Positions 7,215 to 11,711 of a DNA stretch of 11,711 nucleotides are shown here, in pieces. The DNA lies in the NCBI GenBank assembly GCA_910579925.1, contig CAJTVY010000071.1, positions 1 to 11,711 of the forward strand, given 5' to 3'. The position numbers and the translations under genes are program-made. The stretch's first letter is position 1; each line of letters opens with the position of its first letter. Below the pieces are notes generated by a model. The model was not told the origin of the DNA. It worked only from the letters and a program-made list of their open reading frames with translations, and did not search any database. Source of the stretch: an uncultured Dorea sp. (GTDB taxonomy: Bacteria; Bacillota; Clostridia; Lachnospirales; Lachnospiraceae).

Positions 7215-8022
7215 AGGCTTTCCCTCCCTCCTGCATGTCAAACAGATCTACGCCATCTGCAAGACCATTAGCCACAATCGGCCGGTCTGCCCAATGGCTC
7301 TCTGAATCCAGGATGGTATTGAGGAAGGATCCTCTTACGAACTTCAGACGGTCCGTTACATAGTCTTTATCTTCCACCTTAATATAAATCCCTTCCATTA
7401 AGCCCTTGAGATCCGTCTGCCCAAGGGTTGATTCAAAGTCCACTCTGCTCTTTTGGCATTGTATCTCCAGACTTTTCTTCGGTTCTTCAGAAATAAAAAG
7501 GCTTGGCCCTATCCACTTTTCAATCCTCCCCAGCGTCTCGCACACTCCTTCTGCCAGCACGCGGACAGACTGGATAAAAGATGCGTTCTCCAGAAATTCT
7601 CTTCGTCTGCGGGTAGAAAAGAACCGCCCTTCTTTCTTATCAAAAATATCAAACTCCATAAAATAATGAGGCAGCCTGTCATAAAATACGGTGTGTTTCG
7701 CATACAGCCATTCACCATACATCACATACCGGTCTGTGAGCAGATCCCGTAATCTGTCTTCAAAACAGCCTGCCCAGAGCTTGAAAAGATCAAACTGCCG
7801 CTCTCCGTACCCGCCATTGAGAAAATGTCCCCGGCTTTGCAGAAACATCTTCCCGTCTTTACCAAAACTGATTCCGCAGTTTGCGCCGTCCACCTTCTCT
7901 TCCAGGACTAAGTATTTCCCCTGTATTTCCCGGTACTTTACGCATTTCAGATCTTCATCGCCGATCTGTTCCCTGGAACCCTCAAGGTGTCTGGTCCTTG
8001 GATATTTATAAATCTGTTCCAT
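7180..8022 (-). CDS. ATP-dependent RNA ligase
   Basis: A 280-residue nucleotidyltransferase of the RNA ligase family. Motif I is EKVDGAN at 42-48, with Lys43 as the expected AMP-accepting residue. Motif III is YGEW at 102-105, IIIa is FMEFDIFD at 121-128, motif IV is EGIYIK at 210-215, and motif V is the RLKFVR region around Lys227. The enzyme would seal 5'-phosphate and 3'-OH RNA ends in the cytoplasm. It is the first gene of an operon with the HD-Pnk gene, which supplies the end-healing step, so together they form a heal-and-seal RNA repair pair. The ATG at 8022 is preceded by GAGGAGGGGG at good spacing. The natural substrate, for example tRNA cut by a ribotoxin, cannot be told from the sequence. 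Confidence 0.88.
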   Translation of the reverse strand: MEQIYKYPRTRHLEGSREQIGDEDLKCVKYREIQGKYLVLEEKVDGANCGISFGKDGKMFLQSRGHFLNGGYGERQFDLFKLWAGCFEDRLRDLLTDRYVMYGEWLYAKHTVFYDRLPHYFMEFDIFDKKEGRFFSTRRRREFLENASFIQSVRVLAEGVCETLGRIEKWIGPSLFISEEPKKSLEIQCQKSRVDFESTLGQTDLKGLMEGIYIKVEDKDYVTDRLKFVRGSFLNTILDSESHWADRPIVANGLADGVDLFDMQEGGKAYGWEHSGRNPQ

Positions 8023-8059
8023 TGTCCCCCTCCTCTATGTTCACACCTATCTGCCTTCC

Positions 8060-8069
8060 GGCAATTGCC
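8060..8069. promoter_or_regulatory. Perfect 10-bp palindrome in the RNA repair leader
   Basis: GGCAATTGCC is a perfect palindrome placed about 10-20 bases after the predicted transcription start of the RNA ligase operon. It could be an operator that blocks this strong promoter, or part of a small leader hairpin flanked by CTGC/GCAG. Palindromes of this length also occur by chance. Confidence 0.2.
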
Positions 8070-8084
8070 TGCAGCTATAATAAA

Positions 8085-8113
8085 ATTATACGGACGATTC
8101 CCTTTTTCGTCAA
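8085..8113 (-). promoter_or_regulatory. Sigma-A promoter of the RNA repair operon
   Basis: The minus strand has TTGACG (complement of 8108-8113), a 17-base spacer and a perfect TATAAT (complement of 8085-8090). Transcription should start near 8078, giving a leader of about 55 bases to the ligase ATG. The quality of the boxes suggests substantial expression unless it is repressed. Confidence 0.8.
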
Positions 8114-8170
8114 CTATAGAAGCCGGCGTGCAGCTTAGTCCCTCCAGAACGCAGGACGGTATCCCAGATA

Positions 8171-8199
8171 TTGCAAACAAAAAAGAATCATCCTATAAT
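8171..8199 (+). promoter_or_regulatory. Sigma-A promoter of the membrane protein gene
   Basis: TTGCAA at 8171-8176, a 17-base spacer and TATAAT at 8194-8199. Transcription should start near 8206, which rules out the upstream in-frame TTG (8171) and ATG (8198) as start codons for the following gene and supports the ATG at 8231. Confidence 0.78.
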
Positions 8200-8230
8200 G
8201 CAGGCAGAACGAAAAAGCGAGGTAAACGCA

Positions 8231-8857
8231 ATGAAAAAAAACAAAACAGATTCGATCGGATACGCATTATACGCCTTTGGCGGCCTGGGGCTCGAAGCAA
8301 TCCTAATGATGATTGAAACGAATGTATACGGACAGACTTCAGGGGCATGGTCTGTTATGAAACAGATGATGCATTGGATCATCATCAGTTTCATATGGGG
8401 GTGCGTTGGAATGACTCTGGCAAAACTATTACCTGCCATTCCTAAATGGGAAAACAAAGCAAAAGACCTGATACCTGCTGTCATCATCGTTTTTGCATCC
8501 GTCATTTACACGACGGTCGCATGGAACGGCTTCAAGCCTGTCATAGAGTTTTCCAATCTTGGAGCAGGCAGATTCTTCACCCAGTACGTTTATTACGCCT
8601 TTGAAAGCCTGCTCATCACATTAATCGTCGCTCATGGGCAGACGGCGTTGGAGAACTGGTTCGGCAGGACAAAATGGATTCCCTACGGCGGCGTCCTGCT
8701 TGCAGCCACATGGGGTCTTGTCCACATTTCTACACAGGACATTGCAACCGGAATCTTTTCTATCATTCAGGCGCTGCTATTCGGAAGCATTTACATGGTT
8801 CTTCATAAAAGTTACAAATTATCTTATATAGCGATTGCAGTGATGTTCATGTTATAA
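8231..8857 (+). CDS. Polytopic membrane protein, remotely CPBP-like
   Basis: A 208-residue integral membrane protein with about six or seven hydrophobic segments (near residues 10-28, 46-66, 80-97, 115-135, 150-166, 172-192 and 196-208). The second half has a faint resemblance to CPBP/Abi-type intramembrane proteases: a Glu in YYAFES (residue 125) and WGLVH (161-165). The usual EExxxR pair is missing, so protease activity is doubtful. The start at 8231 has GAGG at proper spacing and follows the mapped promoter. The gene ends just before the LytTR/DUF3021 pair on the same strand. A link with that pair is possible but not shown. The function is unknown, and its length looks complete. Confidence 0.7.
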   Translation: MKKNKTDSIGYALYAFGGLGLEAILMMIETNVYGQTSGAWSVMKQMMHWIIISFIWGCVGMTLAKLLPAIPKWENKAKDLIPAVIIVFASVIYTTVAWNGFKPVIEFSNLGAGRFFTQYVYYAFESLLITLIVAHGQTALENWFGRTKWIPYGGVLLAATWGLVHISTQDIATGIFSIIQALLFGSIYMVLHKSYKLSYIAIAVMFML

Positions 8858-8858
8858 T
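8851..8858 (+). promoter_or_regulatory. Possible extended -10 promoter before the LytTR gene
   Basis: TGTTATAAT (including T8850) matches the extended -10 pattern TGnTATAAT and overlaps the stop codon of the membrane protein gene. There is no -35 box. The Shine-Dalgarno AAGGAGG follows at 8866-8872, so the leader would be extremely short. Weak evidence. Confidence 0.25.
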
Positions 8859-8892
8859 ACCCTTCAAGGAGGAGCATGGAGATTGAAAGTAA

Positions 8893-9186
8893 ATGAATAC
8901 CAGCAAAAAGACCTTTGCCTGTCTTGACCACGAGGTCCTACGGCTCGAGATTCGATTGCAGGATTTGGAAAATGCCTATTTTGAGCTTGGTTTTATACGG
9001 GTAAATAAGTCGACCGTACTGAACGTTTACAAAATCGACTCCTTAAAACCCGAACTCAATATGCGCGTCATGGCGCTTTTGGACAACGGCGAAAAAATCC
9101 AGATCAACCGAAGCTATAAAGCCAGATTCAACACATTTCTCAACACGATGAACCAAGGAGGATTTCAAAATGAAGATAATCAATAA
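8893..9186 (+). CDS. LytTR DNA-binding protein, N-terminally truncated
   Basis: This 97-residue frame holds the second half of a LytTR DNA-binding domain: the helix LEIRLQDLENAY (18-29), the conserved core FIRVNKSTVLNVYKI (34-48), NGEKIQINRSYK (65-76) and a short tail. LytTR regulators paired with DUF3021 proteins are usually near 150 residues, so roughly the first third to half, including the opening strands of the domain, is absent. A strong AAGGAGG (8866-8872) stands upstream, but the frames it serves (TTG at 8883, ATG at 8876) stop after 14 and 6 codons. The ATG at 8893 follows an in-frame TAA and has no RBS of its own. This is best read as an internal deletion at about 8885-8893 that cut the original start off from the rest. 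The 3' end overlaps the DUF3021 gene by 17 bases. Confidence 0.7.
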   Translation: MNTSKKTFACLDHEVLRLEIRLQDLENAYFELGFIRVNKSTVLNVYKIDSLKPELNMRVMALLDNGEKIQINRSYKARFNTFLNTMNQGGFQNEDNQ

Positions 9187-9601
9187 GAAAAATATAGTCC
9201 CCGTGGTCTGCATGACTTATACGTTTATTTCTATGATGCTGACTCTTTCAGAGGTAATTGCAAAGAGAAAGGTGAATCCGACGCAGCTAAATATGTTTTT
9301 ATGTCTGCTGTTGAGCATTTTAGGCGTTTTAGTCCTTTCACAGCACTACAGGCTGGAACGATTTTCCCCTCTGGCTATGGTAATCATCCAATATGTGGCT
9401 GCCGTCGCCATCATCCTGATATCCTTAAAGGCTGCGTCGTATGTTACGGACGTTCATCCCGACGGATATAGAGACATGATCCTGTCATTTTCCATACCCT
9501 ATTTCATCGGCGCCGTCGTCTATTATATCAGTTTAATGCTGGAAGTCCGTAAGCAGAACCGTATATTAGAGAAAATTAAGAAGGACAAAAAATACAAGTG
9601 A
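9170..9601 (+). CDS. DUF3021-type four-helix membrane protein, LytTR partner
   Basis: A 143-residue membrane protein with four hydrophobic segments (about 8-26, 40-57, 67-87 and 103-125) and a basic C-terminal tail, as expected for DUF3021 proteins. These are usually encoded directly after a LytTR regulator and are thought to hold it inactive at the membrane, as in the streptococcal LytTR regulatory systems. It begins at an ATG with AAGGAGG eight bases upstream, inside the end of the LytTR gene, so translation is coupled. The gene looks intact even though its partner appears truncated. Confidence 0.75.
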   Translation: MKIINKKNIVPVVCMTYTFISMMLTLSEVIAKRKVNPTQLNMFLCLLLSILGVLVLSQHYRLERFSPLAMVIIQYVAAVAIILISLKAASYVTDVHPDGYRDMILSFSIPYFIGAVVYYISLMLEVRKQNRILEKIKKDKKYK

Positions 9602-9630
9602 TTGATTATCATAGAAAAATCCCTTATAAT
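9602..9630 (+). promoter_or_regulatory. Sigma-A promoter of the ATC-hydrolase gene
   Basis: TTGATT at 9602-9607, a 17-base spacer and TATAAT at 9625-9630, with AAGGAGG at 9652-9658 and a TTG start at 9668 nine bases further on. The initiation signals of the downstream gene are therefore intact even though its coding frame is broken. Confidence 0.65.
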
Positions 9631-9702
9631 TTGAATCATGACAGACGAAACAAGGAGGCGTTGAAAATTGGAAAATAAATCTGAAATGAACGTGGAAGAC
9701 GG

Positions 9703-10254
9703 ATGGCTGCCAATGCACTTGCACATGGGGACGAACTGACCACGATGACAAATCAGGCATATGGCGAATGGAAACCGGACTATGACGGGCAGATGGAATT
9801 CGGACAGCTTCGGACAGAACCCACTCTACAGACCTATGTATCCAGATGTGCATGGTGCGAAGCATGGAAAAAACATGGATTGACGGAATATGGAAAACTC
9901 TATTGCGTCAACGTAGATAACGCCGTATACCAGGGATTCCGTTCTGACTTCGTCTGCACGCCGACGACCACAGCCATGAGCTTTGGCGGAGAACGCTGCG
10001 AGTTCGACTGGGGATACCCCCTCACGCCCGAGGAAGCCGTCATGCTTGCGGATAAGAAGAGGGAACTTGGGACTTCCTGTATGAAAGACTTTAATTTCCA
10101 TACGGCTCACCTAAAGCATACGATCAGCAAGACTCTGATTGAAACATTGGGAAAGAACGGAGAAAAAGCGGTAGAGCTTGCCCTTGCTGATTTTACGGAT
10201 ACCTTTGGCACAAAATATCTGGATGCGCTGGAAGGCGTTTATCCGGAAAAATAA
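9703..10254 (+). CDS. L-2-amino-thiazoline-4-carboxylic acid hydrolase family protein, N-terminally truncated
   Basis: The 183-residue frame carries the family core: SRCAWCEAWKKHGL (47-60), EYGKLYCVNVD (62-72) and GERCEFDW (96-103), with Cys49, Cys52, Cys68 and Cys99. Named members open the thiazoline ring of ATC on the way to L-cysteine; most members are uncharacterised. Family-like sequence continues upstream of the ATG as NERGRR (9685-9702) until a TGA at 9682-9684. The strong RBS at 9652 leads instead into a different frame (TTG 9668, stop 9737-9739). The simplest reading is a deletion near 9684 that removed about 50 residues and shifted the frame. Translation from the ATG at 9703 would need the weak GGAAGA just before it, so the present product is probably absent or inactive. 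Confidence 0.7.
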   Translation: MAANALAHGDELTTMTNQAYGEWKPDYDGQMEFGQLRTEPTLQTYVSRCAWCEAWKKHGLTEYGKLYCVNVDNAVYQGFRSDFVCTPTTTAMSFGGERCEFDWGYPLTPEEAVMLADKKRELGTSCMKDFNFHTAHLKHTISKTLIETLGKNGEKAVELALADFTDTFGTKYLDALEGVYPEK

Positions 10255-10491
10255 CCGCCCTATACCCTTCCCAAAGAAATCATTGTCAAACTTGGACTGT
10301 CAGAAGGCGACAAACTGGATATCTTCGAGAAAGATGGTTCTATCTGCATCATGCCGGTAGCCGTCTACCCTAAGAAATACCTAAATGAGCTTCGGGAAGA
10401 AATCAGCGATGTAAAAGCAAAGATTGCATCTGGCGAACAACCCGTTTTCGACAGTGTGGAGGCTCTGTTTGACAAGTTGGAGGCAGAATGA
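10255..10491 (+). pseudogene. AbrB/SpoVT-type antitoxin remnant lacking its start
   Basis: Immediately after the ATC-hydrolase stop and in the same frame, 78 codons stay open to a TGA at 10489-10491. The beginning reads YTLPKEIIVKLGLSEGDKL, a clear AbrB-like swapped-hairpin DNA-binding motif, followed by DIFEKDGSICIMPV and a C-terminal helical tail (LREEISDVKAKIASGE) of the type that neutralises a RelE/ParE toxin. The first 12-15 residues expected of such an antitoxin (the MxxxxxTSKGQ part) and any start codon or RBS are missing. The junction is at about 10255-10258. The downstream toxin frame overlaps the stop by ATGA, the usual antitoxin-toxin arrangement. Confidence 0.7.
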
Positions 10492-10649
10492 TGGCATACA
10501 CGTTTACTTTTACACCCCGCTTTCAAAAGCATTTTAAGAGTCTAACTGTCCAGGAAAAGAAGCAGCTGAAAAACAAGCTACAGATCTTTTTGAGTGCAGT
10601 ATCAACATGGGTAGATGTAGGACATCACGACATACTGAAGCAATTTTAA
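10488..10649 (+). pseudogene. RelE/ParE-type toxin remnant with two internal deletions
   Basis: The frame opens MMAYTFTFTPRFQKHFKSL and continues with KKQLKNKLQI, a typical start of a RelE/ParE-superfamily mRNA interferase or gyrase toxin, and closes with VDVGHHDILKQF, a typical end. Only 53 codons are present instead of roughly 85-90. In the middle, another frame (10586-10609) reads LFECSINM, which is the family's central strand. So two deletions flank this island, near 10585 and near 10610, and together they restore the frame for the last 12 residues. The strands carrying the usual catalytic and RNA-binding residues are lost, so the product should be inactive. Confidence 0.7.
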
Positions 10650-10661
10650 GAATCCGAAACC

Positions 10662-10829
10662 TTATAACTGCTTAAGCACTTCCCCTATATCCGCCTGAAT
10701 GCAGATGGATCTGTCTTTGATTTCCTCCGGCGCATAAGTCTCTTTTGCATTGATGCAAATATATTCTGCTTTTTTTCGCTCATAAACCATGCGCCAGAAC
10801 GGATATTTTATGATACCAGGGGTGTTATG
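10662..10829 (-). pseudogene. C-terminal remnant of a Sir2-type NAD-dependent protein
   Basis: On the minus strand 55 codons read HNTPGIIKYPFWRMVYERKK, then AEYICINAKE and SICIQADIGEVLKQL before a TAA. The NTPGIIKYPFW and late CI..DI..VL..L elements match the C-terminal end of Sir2-like deacetylase proteins of Firmicutes as I remember them. The whole NAD-binding Rossmann core is missing. The remnant begins one base away from the stop of the ATP-binding regulator gene and ends 12 bases from the toxin remnant on the opposite strand. A GTG (in frame, inside the regulator gene) could start a 60-residue product, but no function is expected. Confidence 0.6.
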
Positions 10830-10830
10830 T

Positions 10831-11711
10831 TTATTGTGCACCGTTTTTGTTATTTATAACTGTGTAGTTGGTGTTTCTTGCTTTTCCATTCTGCTTCAGC
10901 AAGTTGCTTTTTACCATTCTCCTAATGACTCTGGAAGCGGTAGATGAACTTACTTTAAGCAATTCGATTACATCATTTCTTGTAATAGCGCCATGAGACC
11001 GGGCATATTCCAATACTCTTTCTTCATCGCTCAGGATTTTTTCAGCCCCAGCAACAGAACTTGTGATTGATTCCACTTTCAGTGCAGAAAACTTTCCCGT
11101 TTCATATTTTGCGTTAATATTAGGCAATATGATCTTAAAGGCATTTCTGGTTGTTTCAATCGAAGGCTTTTCTTCCATGCCTTCGTATGCCCTCATAATC
11201 TTTCCCATTCCAGTACCGTAAGCCTCAATCAGCTGCAGCCGGTAAAACACATTCGCAAGGTCCTGATTTCTGCATACGGAAATGCCTACCATAATATCTT
11301 CCAGATCAATTCCCGGCATCAATCCTCCAATGGATACAAATTCAATCCGATCCGTATAAATACTAATAAGCGCACTGGCGCTAAAGGAATAATCGCGGTG
11401 AACCAGCAGATTTAGAAGCGCCTCCCTTACGGCAATCTCAGGGTAGTCCCTGACATCAATTCTCAATAACCTTTTTATGGTTGCACGGGTTTGATTACGG
11501 AAGTCGATAAAATCATAAACTTCGTTCATTTGCTGCATCAGCGATCCGGTAAATTCCCGGCGATCCTTAAAAATCGTCTGATCCGTTCCCTGAAAAACAG
11601 CGACTTTAATCGTATGGACGCATTGATCGGATAGAAGCAGACCTAAGTTACTGTAAAGGTTATCCTGATCGATCAGCTTCAAAGTACGCTTTTGCAGTGA
11701 CCCAAACTCCA
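10831..11711 (-). CDS. ATP-binding transcriptional regulator (AlbA-type/HATPase-like), 5' end outside the window
   Basis: The frame is open from the right edge (EFGSLQKRTLKLIDQDNLY...) to a TAA at 10833-10831. Counting from the TTG at 11682, residues about 80-165 form a GHKL-like ATP-binding fold: EALLN (87-91), VHRDYS (94-99), GGLMPGIDLEDI (119-130) and YGTGMG (155-160). Residues about 218-275 form a winged helix (AITRNDVIELLKVSSSTASR). Such proteins normally begin with an AlbA_2/Schlafen-like domain that would lie beyond position 11711. The sequence before the TTG is family-like, so the TTG is not the true start. They act as transcription regulators of unknown signal and are common in mobile and defence-rich regions. 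The C-terminal tail NNKNGAQ abuts the Sir2 remnant. Confidence 0.75.
   Translation of the reverse strand, partial: EFGSLQKRTLKLIDQDNLYSNLGLLLSDQCVHTIKVAVFQGTDQTIFKDRREFTGSLMQQMNEVYDFIDFRNQTRATIKRLLRIDVRDYPEIAVREALLNLLVHRDYSFSASALISIYTDRIEFVSIGGLMPGIDLEDIMVGISVCRNQDLANVFYRLQLIEAYGTGMGKIMRAYEGMEEKPSIETTRNAFKIILPNINAKYETGKFSALKVESITSSVAGAEKILSDEERVLEYARSHGAITRNDVIELLKVSSSTASRVIRRMVKSNLLKQNGKARNTNYTVINNKNGAQ

Noticed and set aside
6087..7241. Longer HD-Pnk form starting at the TTG at 7241
   Set aside because: The strong GGAGGGAGG would then be inside the gene, and the extra nine residues (MTCRREGKP) are simply its translation. The ATG at 7214 is the better start.
7691..8138. Overlapping plus-strand frames of 85-106 codons
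   Set aside because: They are antisense shadows of the RNA ligase gene, whose motifs are unambiguous.
8171..8857. Longer membrane protein form starting at 8171 or 8198
   Set aside because: Both codons lie within the mapped promoter boxes upstream of the predicted transcript start.
1..11711. CRISPR array, tRNA, rRNA, integrase or IS element
   Set aside because: No regularly spaced repeats, no tRNA-like cloverleaf, and no recombinase or transposase motifs were seen in any frame. Disorder in 8880-10830 is explained by deletions rather than an insertion.

Overview
The window looks like an accessory region of a low-to-mid GC Firmicutes chromosome, most likely a gut Clostridia/Lachnospiraceae member. 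The evidence is strong AGGAGG-type ribosome binding sites, canonical sigma-A promoters, TTG starts, and protein families common in that group (LytTR-DUF3021 pair, ATC-hydrolase family, AbrB/RelE-type toxin-antitoxin, Sir2-type protein). The taxon is an inference from style, not from a marker gene.

Region A (1-5975) appears to be one edge of a contractile injection system (eCIS / phage-tail-like) locus. The left edge holds only the first 15 codons of a minus-strand gene, but they read MAEYLSPGVYVEEFD, the classic N-terminus of a contractile tail sheath protein. Divergent from it runs a three-gene plus-strand operon: a 940-residue STAND-ATPase/TPR/SARP (BTAD) regulator, a 636-residue AAA+ ATPase with a degenerate first NTPase module and an intact second one, as in eCIS ATPases, and a 272-residue highly charged protein of unknown function. 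The shared intergenic region has two different direct-repeat pairs, one in front of each promoter and both with poor -35 boxes. This suggests that the SARP-type regulator switches on the sheath operon and perhaps its own. A perfect 12-bp inverted repeat closes the operon.

Region B (about 5990-8115) is a minus-strand two-gene RNA repair operon with a textbook promoter: an ATP-dependent RNA ligase followed, with a 35-nt overlap, by an HD-phosphoesterase/polynucleotide kinase fusion (HD-Pnk type). Together they could heal and seal broken RNA ends.

Region C (8171-10649) starts with a polytopic membrane protein under its own promoter, then a LytTR/DUF3021 regulatory pair, an ATC-hydrolase family gene and a toxin-antitoxin pair. 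Reading all frames shows that this stretch is scarred. The LytTR gene and the ATC-hydrolase gene have each lost their N-terminal part behind a preserved ribosome binding site. The antitoxin has lost its start and is joined to the end of the hydrolase gene. The toxin has two internal deletions. Coding remains recognisable up to each junction with few point mutations, so the damage looks like a run of small deletions, or an assembly artefact.

Region D (10662-11711, minus strand) contains a 55-codon C-terminal remnant of a Sir2-type protein, then the 3' part of an AlbA-type/HATPase-like ATP-binding transcriptional regulator with a C-terminal winged helix that runs off the right edge.
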